From: Methylophaga sp.
GTDB taxonomy: Bacteria > Pseudomonadota > Gammaproteobacteria > Nitrosococcales > Methylophagaceae
Assembly (NCBI GenBank): GCA_002696735.1
Contig: NZSL01000007.1
Location: 383,175-447,174, forward strand
Direction of reading: 5' to 3'
DNA: 64,000 nt
Part shown: piece by piece, positions 27,679 to 36,402 of the stretch
How the letters are laid out: each line of letters opens with the position of its first letter
How positions within the stretch are numbered: the first letter of the stretch is position 1
Notes under the pieces: model-generated
Database searches by the model: none
What the model saw: only the letters and a program-made list of their open reading frames with translations
Told to the model about the DNA's origin: nothing
Position numbers and translations under genes: made by a program

Positions 27679-29064
27679 TTACCCTAGGTTTTTTTCATCT
27701 TCAGCCAGACTGGATGGCAGTGGAATTCTGATGGTGACCCGCAAACCGTTGGTGTTGCCATTTTCGATATTAAGCTCACCTTTAAAACGTCTGACAATGG
27801 CATCAACAATTGCCAGCCCCAGACCGCTTCCATCACTATGGTGACCATGGACAAAGCGTCGGGTTAGCTCAGTGAGCAATTTTTCCGACACGCCAGGGCC
27901 CTCATCTTCTACCGTCCAGCATAATTGCTGTTTATCCAAATTAACTGACAGGGTAACTACACTATTCTCTGGTGCATGACGGATGGCGTTTTCCAGCAAA
28001 TTACGTAAAGCAGCCGATAATAAGATTGCCGAAGCATGGATCTTTTCATCCACACCATCATTACAACGCAATGTCACTTGGTGTTGTCTTGCCAGATGTT
28101 GCACATCACTTAATGCCATATTATTAATTTCAGCTACTGGTAAATGGGTACTTTCAGCTAATTGCCCATCGCCTTCTACTCTGGCGAGTAATAAAAGCTG
28201 ATCCAGCGTTCGTTGTAACCTGTCCGTCGCCTTTTCTGCCTGCACCAAGGCATGCATGGCCTTGCCTCCCTGCGTCAGTCTCGCGACCTGCAGCTGGGTT
28301 TTAATTCCAGCTAATGGCGTACGTAATTCATGCGCCACATCACCGGTAAACCGGCGTTCCCGTAACAAAGACTGCTGCATGCGTTGCAACAGTCGATTGA
28401 TCTCATCCACCAGCGGGCGTACTTCGGCCGGGCGTTGCTCCCAGACTAACGAGGTAAGATCTTCGGTATTACGTCTGGCCATATTCTGAGTCAAGCTATG
28501 CAATGGTTTAAATCCATGCAAAATACCAAACCAGACTACGGCCAAAGTGCCCGCCAGACTGAGGAAAAACGGTAGTCCAGCGGCGATCACCACCGACCGC
28601 ATCAACGTATCTCTGGTTTCCAATCGTTCAGCGGTGGTAATGGTCAATCCCCCCTGAGACAGATTAAACACACGCCACGGCTCTCCATCCTGCAATCGAT
28701 TTTGGTAGCCTTGCTGCGTAGTGGTCAGTACGTTTTCAGGAGCATCATGGGATACCGCGATAATATCTCCCGCGACATTGGCTACCTTGCAGGCAAGTGT
28801 CGCAGGTAAATCAAGATTTTCAGCCGGATCAAATAAAGCATTGCGTTGACCGCCATTTACTAGCGGATCCAAATCATATTGAGACATTAAAGACATCAGC
28901 ATTTTGGCGGAAGCGGCAAGACGGTTATCCAGAGTATTCTGCATTTCCTTTTGCACACTCATAAGCAACCACGGAGCCAATAGCAGCCACATCAACAGCA
29001 CTGCAATACCAATCCGCCATAGTAACTGCCAGCGTAAATAGTCCTTGGCTTTAGCGGGGCTCAT
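27679..29064 (-). CDS. Sensor histidine kinase of a two-component system (QseC/PmrB-like)
   Basis: A 461-residue membrane histidine kinase. Two transmembrane helices flank a periplasmic sensor (about residues 15-35 and 160-185). HAMP follows, then the phosphoacceptor box DVAHELRTPLAGIK, the N box LRNLLENAIRHAP and nucleotide loops VEDEGPGV and GSGLGLAIVD. I take the ATG at 29064, which has GGGAG upstream and overlaps the regulator gene by 14 nt; an earlier start at 29118 would overlap it by 68 nt. It is co-transcribed with the response regulator and divergent from the RND pump it probably controls. Confidence 0.92.
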   Translation of the reverse strand: MSPAKAKDYLRWQLLWRIGIAVLLMWLLLAPWLLMSVQKEMQNTLDNRLAASAKMLMSLMSQYDLDPLVNGGQRNALFDPAENLDLPATLACKVANVAGDIIAVSHDAPENVLTTTQQGYQNRLQDGEPWRVFNLSQGGLTITTAERLETRDTLMRSVVIAAGLPFFLSLAGTLAVVWFGILHGFKPLHSLTQNMARRNTEDLTSLVWEQRPAEVRPLVDEINRLLQRMQQSLLRERRFTGDVAHELRTPLAGIKTQLQVARLTQGGKAMHALVQAEKATDRLQRTLDQLLLLARVEGDGQLAESTHLPVAEINNMALSDVQHLARQHQVTLRCNDGVDEKIHASAILLSAALRNLLENAIRHAPENSVVTLSVNLDKQQLCWTVEDEGPGVSEKLLTELTRRFVHGHHSDGSGLGLAIVDAIVRRFKGELNIENGNTNGLRVTIRIPLPSSLAEDEKNLG

Positions 29065-29722
29065 TGAGCGCTCCCAATCGATATCCCATGCCCCGAACCG
29101 TTTCAATCCAGTCATCACCCAGTTTACGACGTAAATTATGGATATGTACGGCTACAGCATTACTTTCAATGCCTTCGGCCCAGCCATAAAGACGATCCTG
29201 CAACTGTGCAGCGGTAACCACTCGGCCGGGTTGCTGCAAAAGGGTTTCCAATACGGTAATTTCACGACGGGATAAATTCAGCGGTTTATTGTTTAGCAAG
29301 ACTTGTAAAGTGGAGGGATCAAATTGCAGACTACCGTGCTGAATCGTCTGGGTGGCACGTCCTGCCGCTCTGCGACTTAAAGAATGCAGGCGAGCGGCAA
29401 GTTCTGTTAAATCAAATGGCTTACTCATATAGTCATCCGCACCGGCTTGTAAACCACTGACGCGATCAGGTACTGCATCTCTGGCAGTTAATATTAATAC
29501 CGGTAAGTTATTTCCACGCTCCCGCCAGCGATTGAGTAAATGCATGCCATCTTCGTCTGGCAAGCCCAGATCGAGAATAACGGCATCAAAACTGGCGGTG
29601 GCCATGGCCGTTTCAGCTCCTCCGGCATTCATTACCCACTCGGCCTGAATGCCTAATGCCGTCAGACCGGCCTGTATGCCCTCACCCATTAAAGCATCAT
29701 CTTCCACAATCAATACATACAT
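29051..29722 (-). CDS. OmpR/PhoB-family response regulator (PmrA/QseB-like)
   Basis: A 223-residue two-domain regulator. The receiver holds the acidic pair VEDDALMGEG, phosphoacceptor Asp in VILDLGLPDEDG (about residue 51), LTARD and the conserved Lys in YMSKPFDL. The winged-helix domain has VTAAQLQDRLYGWAEG and VAVHIHNLRRKLG. It overlaps the kinase gene. Three TTAA blocks at 11-bp spacing in the divergent intergenic region (29764-29793) resemble the direct repeats bound by this subfamily. Confidence 0.95.
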   Translation of the reverse strand: MYVLIVEDDALMGEGIQAGLTALGIQAEWVMNAGGAETAMATASFDAVILDLGLPDEDGMHLLNRWRERGNNLPVLILTARDAVPDRVSGLQAGADDYMSKPFDLTELAARLHSLSRRAAGRATQTIQHGSLQFDPSTLQVLLNNKPLNLSRREITVLETLLQQPGRVVTAAQLQDRLYGWAEGIESNAVAVHIHNLRRKLGDDWIETVRGMGYRLGALNEPR

Positions 29723-29763
29723 CGGTCAATACCCGAAATAAAAACGTTATGTTCGTTTAACTG

Positions 29764-29793
29764 AATTAAGACAACGTTAACATTGCCTTAATT
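29764..29793. promoter_or_regulatory. Candidate response-regulator box: three TTAA at 11-bp period
   Basis: TTAA occurs at 29766, 29777 and 29788, each exactly 11 bp apart, within the gap between the regulator gene and the RND pump. The last pair reads GTTAAC-N5-CTTAAT, close to the PmrA/QseB-type direct repeat YTTAAK-N5-YTTAAK. Confidence 0.5.
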
Positions 29794-29884
29794 TTGTCGC
29801 TGCACTCTACGCATCAAGAATTGGTTGCGTAACGTCGCTGCAACCAAACCTCCCAACATTTACTAATAACATGAGAAGCTATTT

Positions 29885-32800
29885 ATGTGGCTGGTGCGTT
29901 ATGCTCTAACCCGACCTTATTCTGTGGCCGCTTTAAGCCTGCTGATATTTGCAGCAGGTTTAATCAGTTTTCTGAAATTGCCCGTCGACGTGCTTCCCAG
30001 CGTCAATATACCTTCTATAAAAGTGGTATGGACCTATAACGGTCTTAACACCAATGAAATGGCATCAAAAATCACTACTTTTAGCGAAGTAGCGATTATG
30101 AACAATGTCGATAACCTTAAGGAAATTCGTTCACAAACCCTGAATGGCACCTCAGTCATTCATATCGACTTTCATCCCGAAGTTGATATTGCCAATGCCA
30201 TGGCGCAGGTCACCGGTGTATCGCAAACCATCCGTCGGCGAATGCCGGAAGGTACTTCACCGCCATTGGTTGCCGAATACAATCAATCCAGTACGCCGAT
30301 TATCCAGCTGGTCATGTCTTCAGATACGTTGACCGATGGCCAACTGGCTGATTTTGCACGGTTACAGTTGCGTGGCATGGTTCAATCCATTAATGGCATT
30401 CGCATGACCCTGCCTTATGGTGGTGCCACCCGGCAGATCATGGTGGATCTGGATCCTGAGGCGTTATTTGCTCAAGGGTTAACAGCAAGTGACGTAACGC
30501 AGGCGATTAATGAACAGAACCTGACACTGCCATCAGGCAGCATTCGTGAAGCGCAGAATGAACTGCAAATCACTGTTAATGCCAGTCCACAGGCAGTAGC
30601 TGATTTTGAGGATCTGCCGATTCGCTCCCGAGATGGCGAACTGATATTGCTACGTGACGTCGCTGATGTTCGGGATGGCACCGCGTTGCAGACTAATATC
30701 GCCCGCGTCAACGGACAAAATGCGGTCATGGTGTCATTGATTAAGCTGGGCGGTGCTTCGACTGTAGACATTATTAATGAACTAACCGAACGACTCCCTT
30801 CAATTCAGGCTGCGGCACCTGAGGGCATTACCATATCGCCAATTTTTGATCAGTCGGTGTTTGTGAACACGGCATTACATCATATTGAAATGGAAATTCT
30901 TATCGTCGGCTCACTGGTCGCATTAATGGTACTGCTGTTTTTGGGATCATCACGGGCCACATTGATTGTCTTGACCTCTATTCCATTATCATTGCTGACA
31001 GCAGTTTTTGTATTAAATTTAACCGGCAACACCCTGAATTTAATGAGCTTGGGTGGACTGGCACTGGCCATTGGCATTCTGGTTGATAACGCATTAGTGG
31101 AAATTGAAAATATCAAACGTCACCTGGCCGATGGCATGGAACCAAGTCGGGCCATATTGACCAGCGCCAGTGAAGTTGCCTTCCCTGAACTTGTTTCCAC
31201 ACTTTCCACCTGTATCGTTTTTTCACCGATATTTTTATTAACCGGTGTGGCAGGTTATATCTTTCAGCCAATGGCGATTGTGGTCATTGCCTGTCTTGTT
31301 GCCTCTTATTTATTATCTCGCACTGTGGTTCCTGCGCTGGCCAGACTTTTACTCACCAATGAGAAAGCCGTAAATAAACACTCCAAAAATCCATTGGTCC
31401 ATTTACATCTGGCATTGGAACAACGGCTGCATAATGGTCAGCAGCATTTACAAAATACGATTGGTAAATTGCAGCGTCACATTGTGATTGCACCATTGAT
31501 TGGTGTTGTTATCGTCACAGCGGCGGGATTTGCACTTCAGGATCTCGGCAGGGATTTCTTTCCAAAAACTGATGCGGGTCTGATGAGGCTTTATCTAAGG
31601 GCCGAACCTGGCACTCGCATTGAACAAACGGCCGATCAGTTTGCACAGATTCAGCAGGAAATACGCAAAATAATCCCCGAACACGAACTTGATTTTGTAT
31701 TTGATAACATTGGCATGCCCGACTCCATTAATCGTGCCTGGATAGACAGTTTTGCTATCGGGTCCTACGATGGAGAATTACAAATTCAGTTAGCTAAAGG
31801 TCATCAACCCACCAGTCAATATGAATCGGCGATTCGGCAGATGCTGAAACAAAAATTTCCGGAAGTTACATTATTTGCTCAAGCGGCAGATACCACCAAT
31901 CAGACATTATCCGGCAGTACACCGACAGCACTTGATGTGCGGTTTACCGGCCGAAATCTGCAAGCCAGCATTGCCAAGGCGGAAACCCTCATTGAAAAGA
32001 TGCAAAACGTCGAAGGCGCTGTCGATATTGGTTTTCAGCAAGTATTTGCGTTGCCTGAATACTATGTGCACCTGGATCGCAAACGTGCAGCTGAACTCGG
32101 TGTGACCACACAAGACACCATGAACAGTCTGTTAGGTGCTTTAGGCTCTGCCGGTACTGTCTCCCCCAGCTTCTGGTCCGATCCGGTGTTTGGTTTTTCC
32201 TATGAAGTGCAAACCCGTATGCCATTACACAAATTACGCACCACCGATGATCTTATGAACTTGCAGATTCAGACTTCTGATCCCCAGGTTACTGTGCCAC
32301 TGGCAAGTATTGCTTCTATTAACCCACGAAATGTCGCTGGAAGCATTGGTCGCACCATGCTGAAACCCACCGTCAATGTGTTAATCAATACCGAAAACAT
32401 AGATTTAGGCTCGGTTTATAAAGCCACGCAGCAGATTGTGAATGAATTAAAACAAGACGTCGTTCCCGGTAATGATATTGAAATCATGGGACAGGCAGCA
32501 GCCATGGATGAAGCTTACCGTGACCTGCTGTTCGGTTTTTTACTGGCGGTATTTTTCATCTACATCATCATGCTGTTTAACTTCGCCTCCTGGATCATGC
32601 CTCTAGTTGCCTTATCCGGCGCGCCCATTGCCATATCTGGCGCGATCATCGGCTTAATGCTTACTGGAACGACTATCAGCGTACCGGCATTAATGGGTTT
32701 TATCATGGTGATTGGCGTATCAACTGCCAATAGCGTTCTGGTCACGACCTTTGCCCGAGATCAATGGGTGGCAGGTAAATCAGCATTTGAAGCAGCTCGC

Positions 32801-33040
32801 GAAGCAGCTTCGACGCGGCTAAGACCAGTATTAATGACCGCTCTCACCATGATTATTGGTTTACTGCCGATGGCATTGGCGCTTGGCGAAGGGGGTGAAC
32901 AAAATGCACCGCTGGCCCGGACGGTTATCGGTGGTTTGATGCTGGGTACATTTGCCTCACTTTTTTTAGTGCCTTGGACTTTCAGCATGATCATGCAATT
33001 TATTAAACGTCCGCAGCCCATCAAGCTGCCGACAATTTGA
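29885..33040 (+). CDS. RND-family efflux permease (HAE1 / AcrB-like)
   Basis: A 1051-residue inner-membrane proton-driven pump. It begins at the membrane with LTRPYSVAALSLLIFAAGLI, has the porter domains, and the duplicated 12-helix layout; the TM4 region GLALAIGILVDNALVEIENI contains the proton-relay Asp typical of RND pumps. It is related to the MexF/CzcA-intermediate group exporting organic compounds. It is divergent from a two-component system and followed after 10 nt by its membrane-fusion partner. No outer-membrane channel is encoded nearby. Confidence 0.95.
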   Translation: MWLVRYALTRPYSVAALSLLIFAAGLISFLKLPVDVLPSVNIPSIKVVWTYNGLNTNEMASKITTFSEVAIMNNVDNLKEIRSQTLNGTSVIHIDFHPEVDIANAMAQVTGVSQTIRRRMPEGTSPPLVAEYNQSSTPIIQLVMSSDTLTDGQLADFARLQLRGMVQSINGIRMTLPYGGATRQIMVDLDPEALFAQGLTASDVTQAINEQNLTLPSGSIREAQNELQITVNASPQAVADFEDLPIRSRDGELILLRDVADVRDGTALQTNIARVNGQNAVMVSLIKLGGASTVDIINELTERLPSIQAAAPEGITISPIFDQSVFVNTALHHIEMEILIVGSLVALMVLLFLGSSRATLIVLTSIPLSLLTAVFVLNLTGNTLNLMSLGGLALAIGILVDNALVEIENIKRHLADGMEPSRAILTSASEVAFPELVSTLSTCIVFSPIFLLTGVAGYIFQPMAIVVIACLVASYLLSRTVVPALARLLLTNEKAVNKHSKNPLVHLHLALEQRLHNGQQHLQNTIGKLQRHIVIAPLIGVVIVTAAGFALQDLGRDFFPKTDAGLMRLYLRAEPGTRIEQTADQFAQIQQEIRKIIPEHELDFVFDNIGMPDSINRAWIDSFAIGSYDGELQIQLAKGHQPTSQYESAIRQMLKQKFPEVTLFAQAADTTNQTLSGSTPTALDVRFTGRNLQASIAKAETLIEKMQNVEGAVDIGFQQVFALPEYYVHLDRKRAAELGVTTQDTMNSLLGALGSAGTVSPSFWSDPVFGFSYEVQTRMPLHKLRTTDDLMNLQIQTSDPQVTVPLASIASINPRNVAGSIGRTMLKPTVNVLINTENIDLGSVYKATQQIVNELKQDVVPGNDIEIMGQAAAMDEAYRDLLFGFLLAVFFIYIIMLFNFASWIMPLVALSGAPIAISGAIIGLMLTGTTISVPALMGFIMVIGVSTANSVLVTTFARDQWVAGKSAFEAAREAASTRLRPVLMTALTMIIGLLPMALALGEGGEQNAPLARTVIGGLMLGTFASLFLVPWTFSMIMQFIKRPQPIKLPTI

Positions 33041-33050
33041 GGACCTCACC

Positions 33051-34154
33051 ATGTCAAATATAACCAAGACAATCATAGTTGCTGCGGTCATCGCTGTTCC
33101 GGTGTGGTTTTTAATTCAACCTGCCAGCGAAGCCAATATCGAACAATCCTCTGCTAACACCCCTGAAACTCTCTCGGTGCGGGTGGCTCAACCAAAACAC
33201 ATAACTGATTATCAGCCATTGGTATTCAATGCACGCGTCGAGGCCATTGAACAGTCGGATATTTTTGCCCGAGCTGATGGTTATGTCGAAAGTCGTTACG
33301 TGGATATTGGTGATGAAGTTAAACAAGGTGACCTGTTAGCCAAACTGTCTTCCCCCGAACTGGAGCAGGAAATTCTACAGGCCAAGGCTGAAATAAAGCG
33401 CCAGAAAGCCATGCTGGATCTGACTGAAAAAGTGGCCAGACGCTACATTAATTTACGTGATTCCGGCGCCGTGAATGCTACCGAAGTAGATGAAAAAGAA
33501 GCAGAGCTCGCTGTTGCCAAAGCCACATTAGCCACTTATGAAGCAAGACTGGAGCAGTTGGAAAATGAATTTGCCTATACCGAGATTGTGGCACCATTTG
33601 ATGGCATCGTTACCCGTCGCCAGGCTGAGCGTGGTAATCGAATTACACGCAGTGATGATATGCCGTTGTTCCGTATAAGCCGTAGCGATAGATTACGGGT
33701 TATTGTGGATATTCCCCAGACCCAGCTATTCAATATTGATAAGCAACAGTCTGCACAATTAACGCTGCCTGATATGGCGAATCAGCAAATTGAAGTCCCA
33801 TTTTCTCGTATTTCAGGTGAAGTGAATCGTGAAACCGGAACAATGCGGTTGGAATATCTACTGGAAAATACCGGCCTGACAATTCCGGCCGGGGTCAGTG
33901 GAGAACTGACGATTCAGGCAATCGAAAAAGTGGATACAGTGCGTATCCCGGTTAATGCGTTAAAGACTATTAAAGGTAAACCTTCGGTAATGCTGGTCAA
34001 TGCGGATAACCAGGTTGAAATCATAACCGTTCGGGTAGGTCGGCTGGATAAAAGTGAGGTTGAGATTCTATCGGGGCTGATAGCTGAAGATCGTGTCATC
34101 CTCAATCCTAACGCAAGATTGGATGAAGGTGAAAAGGTCAACGTTTCAGACTAA
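33051..34154 (+). CDS. RND efflux periplasmic adaptor (membrane fusion protein)
   Basis: A 367-residue adaptor with a signal-anchor (TKTIIVAAVIAVPVWFLI), a lipoyl-like half motif ARADGYVESRYVDIGDEVKQ, a coiled-coil hairpin (about residues 105-175) and the second lipoyl half IVAPFDGIVTRRQAERGNRI. It links the permease to an outer-membrane channel. GAGG precedes the ATG. The order permease then adaptor is the reverse of the usual adaptor-permease order. Confidence 0.94.
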   Translation: MSNITKTIIVAAVIAVPVWFLIQPASEANIEQSSANTPETLSVRVAQPKHITDYQPLVFNARVEAIEQSDIFARADGYVESRYVDIGDEVKQGDLLAKLSSPELEQEILQAKAEIKRQKAMLDLTEKVARRYINLRDSGAVNATEVDEKEAELAVAKATLATYEARLEQLENEFAYTEIVAPFDGIVTRRQAERGNRITRSDDMPLFRISRSDRLRVIVDIPQTQLFNIDKQQSAQLTLPDMANQQIEVPFSRISGEVNRETGTMRLEYLLENTGLTIPAGVSGELTIQAIEKVDTVRIPVNALKTIKGKPSVMLVNADNQVEIITVRVGRLDKSEVEILSGLIAEDRVILNPNARLDEGEKVNVSD

Positions 34155-34162
34155 AAGCAATC

Positions 34163-34185
34163 AGGCCCACTTTTAAAGTGGGCCT
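34163..34185. terminator. Hairpin between the convergent adaptor and DUF3309 genes
   Basis: AGGCCCACTTT / AAAGTGGGCCT is a perfect 11-bp inverted repeat 8 nt past the adaptor stop. T-tracts are weak on either side, so it may act as a bidirectional terminator or an mRNA 3'-end stabiliser. Confidence 0.55.
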
Positions 34186-34199
34186 GCAGGACTTATGGG

Positions 34200-34358
34200 T
34201 TAAATTCGACCGGTCAGTAATAAAACCAACAATATAATCACCAACACACCGATCAATCCTGTCGGACCATAACCCCAGTTTCGACTATGTGGCCATGAAG
34301 GAATTACTCCGACTAATAACAGAACCAGGATAATTAATAAGATAGTACTTGTAGTCAT
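34200..34358 (-). CDS. DUF3309-family small hydrophobic membrane peptide
   Basis: A 52-residue peptide: a first hydrophobic helix (TILLIILVLLLVGVIPSW), a conserved short loop PHSRNWGYGPTGLIG and a second hydrophobic helix ending LLLTGRI. This layout, with the WPxSxxWGYxPSG-like loop, is that of the DUF3309 family. AGGGA lies 6 nt upstream of the ATG. Its function is unknown; such peptides often accompany stress-response and BON-domain genes, and a Crp/Fnr regulator lies just upstream on the same strand. Confidence 0.85.
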   Translation of the reverse strand: MTTSTILLIILVLLLVGVIPSWPHSRNWGYGPTGLIGVLVIILLVLLLTGRI

Positions 34359-34455
34359 GATCATTCCCTCTCATTGAAAAAAACACGATATAAACAAAAG
34401 CGGATAACGTCTGTGCGTTGGCGTACCAATTACCAGTCAATATTTTTTAAGCCAC

Positions 34456-35193
34456 TCACTGCATAATCCGTTTGTAGGTTTTTTTATCAATTTTATAGCA
34501 ACTGCAGGCAGATGCCTCGAGTCCTTTCACATCCAGAATGGTGATATTGCCTCGGTGATATTTGATTAACTGCCGTTTGTGCAATGCCGTGGCTGCTCGG
34601 GTAACACCGACGCGACGCACCCCCAACATGTAGGCAAGAAATTCCTGGGTAATGCGAAACTCATTGGATTCAGCCCGATCACGAGTCATTAATAACCAGC
34701 GAGCCAGCCGGGCTTCGACTAAATGAAATCGGGTACAGCCTGCAGTCTGAGATAATTGCACCATGGTGACATACAAATATTTTTTTAACATCGCTTCCAA
34801 AATGGGGCTTTGTTTAATCTGCTGCAGCAAGTTAGCCACTGGAATACGTAAAGCCTGTCCTGCCCCCTGTACCAATGAATGCAATGGCGCTATAGTCACA
34901 CCCAAAACCAGGGTATTTCCCAACATACCTTCATTGCCGATGAGTCCTACTTCCAGGTTTGAACTTTTATCAACTGGGACCGTCAACGAGATAAAACCTT
35001 GATTGGGAAACCAGGCGTATTGCATGGCCTCATTCGGTTCCGTCAGAATCTCGGCAAATACTAAATCTACCAGCTCACACTCGGCCAAAAGCCGATTTCT
35101 TTCCAGTGCAGGTAAATCAGTAATAAGATGGTTGATTAGTTGGACTTCAGAAATTAGCAATGTGGTACTCCAGTATTGCTCATAAAATGACAC
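34456..35193 (-). CDS. Crp/Fnr-family transcriptional regulator 1
   Basis: A 245-residue regulator with an N-terminal cyclic-nucleotide-binding-fold domain (VGLIGNEGMLGNT) and a C-terminal winged helix (FRITQEFLAYMLGVRRVGVT). The Fnr-type N-terminal cysteine cluster and the Crp cAMP cassette are absent; a Cys-x-Cys (ACSCYK) lies near the C-terminus, as in the neighbouring paralogue. The first codon is GTG without a clear ribosome site; a TTG at 35160 has GGAG 7 nt upstream and is a good alternative. The effector is unknown. Confidence 0.85.
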   Translation of the reverse strand: MSFYEQYWSTTLLISEVQLINHLITDLPALERNRLLAECELVDLVFAEILTEPNEAMQYAWFPNQGFISLTVPVDKSSNLEVGLIGNEGMLGNTLVLGVTIAPLHSLVQGAGQALRIPVANLLQQIKQSPILEAMLKKYLYVTMVQLSQTAGCTRFHLVEARLARWLLMTRDRAESNEFRITQEFLAYMLGVRRVGVTRAATALHKRQLIKYHRGNITILDVKGLEASACSCYKIDKKTYKRIMQ

Positions 35194-35303
35194 TGAAAAA
35201 TTTATGTCATTAAGAGGTTTACTCTACGCTTATTAATGAAAGGTCGTATTAATCTCTAGAGTCTTCTCTTTTGGCCAGCCCACGCCGATGTGAACAATGT
35301 CAT

Positions 35304-36023
35304 TTAATCGACTTCGTTATCCTTCATTAATCTGTCTGTTTCTCTTTTGACAACTTGATAACATTCGCAAACACGTTCTTCCAAACCTTTGCGATCTATT
35401 ACGGTGATTTTGCCTCGGGAATATTGAATCAACCCCGCTTTCTGCAAATGCCCTGCTGCCTCGGTAACACCTTCGCGGCGCACGCCCAACATATTTGCAA
35501 TCAACTCTTGGGTCATTCTAAGCTCATTGGACGGCAACCGATCCAGACTTAATAATAACCAACGGCATAATTGCTGATCGACCGTATGGTGACGATTACA
35601 TGATGCTGTTTGTGCCATCTGAGTGATTAACGACTGGGTGTAGCGCAACAGTAAACGCTGTAATTTTTCCGCTCGAAAAAACTCTTTTTTCAACAATCGG
35701 CCTGATAATCTGTAAGCATATCCTTCACTTTGCACCACGGCCCAACTGGAGGTCGTTTCGCCTCCCATAAACAATGAGATCCCAACAATGCCTTCATTAC
35801 CGACCACAGCGATTTCCGCTGAAGCGCCACTTTCCATAACATTTAATAAAGACACTATTGCTGTAGTCGGAAAATACACATGGTTAATCTGTTTATCAGG
35901 AGAATAAAGCACCTCCCCTAAAGGCATCTTAACCAATTCTAAACCCGGATAAAATCTTTCACGTGCTTGATTTAGTAGTGATGCCAGAATCTTATTTTTA
36001 CTGGGGTCTTGTTCTTGGCTCAT
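35304..36023 (-). CDS. Crp/Fnr-family transcriptional regulator 2
   Basis: A 239-residue paralogue of the preceding regulator, in tandem. The sensory domain contains IAVVGNEGIVGISLFMGG and the winged helix ELRMTQELIANMLGVRREGV. Again no Fe-S cysteines at the N-terminus, and a C-terminal VCECYQ. ATG start, MSQEQDPSKNK. The two are separated by 110 nt, so each may have its own promoter. Confidence 0.88.
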   Translation of the reverse strand: MSQEQDPSKNKILASLLNQARERFYPGLELVKMPLGEVLYSPDKQINHVYFPTTAIVSLLNVMESGASAEIAVVGNEGIVGISLFMGGETTSSWAVVQSEGYAYRLSGRLLKKEFFRAEKLQRLLLRYTQSLITQMAQTASCNRHHTVDQQLCRWLLLSLDRLPSNELRMTQELIANMLGVRREGVTEAAGHLQKAGLIQYSRGKITVIDRKGLEERVCECYQVVKRETDRLMKDNEVD

Positions 36024-36402
36024 ACGCTCACAATTTAATGATCTATAAATATCCGTTTATCTGATGTTTACTCCTCACACATAATCCGTGTCAGTCATTG
36101 AGTCCATACAAACGCGATCCCACTATTTATTAACACATAAATACTCTCGGCTTGTTTGTACGGTATCGCACATAACTCTCAAAAAAACAACATTACAATT
36201 TATTGGTTTGTGCGAAAACGTACATACGAATACTGCTGTTTTCTTTATCCTGAAAATTAAGCTGAAAAACTTAATGGGGAGGAAAAGCCGTTATGAAAAC
36301 CAAATTTATCTTTGAATATTCATGCTCCTCAATAAAAAAACCTGTTAATTATGTTTCACCCCGTCTGTTTCATAATTCAACACGGAACGGGTGAAATAGG
36401 TT
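36024..36402. other. Intergenic region between regulator 2 and the PAS-GGDEF gene
   Basis: 379 bases, AT-rich, with no convincing gene of normal size. A 75-codon frame at 36088-36315 shows no family resemblance and no good ribosome site and is not accepted. A 33-codon frame at 36293-36394 behind GGGAGG is listed separately. Confidence 0.6.
36293..36394 (+). CDS. Possible 33-residue leader peptide upstream of the diguanylate cyclase
   Basis: ATG at 36293 follows a strong GGGAGG 9 nt upstream and opens a short frame (MKTKFIFEYSCSSIKK...) that stops 8 nt before the cyclase ATG. The cyclase has only AGG too close to its own start, so translation could be coupled through this small frame. No known family; it may be a chance frame. 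Confidence 0.3.
   Translation: MKTKFIFEYSCSSIKKPVNYVSPRLFHNSTRNG

Noticed and set aside
36088-36315. 75-codon plus-strand frame in the regulator-cyclase gap
   Set aside because: No ribosome site, no recognisable family, low-complexity composition typical of chance frames in AT-rich DNA.
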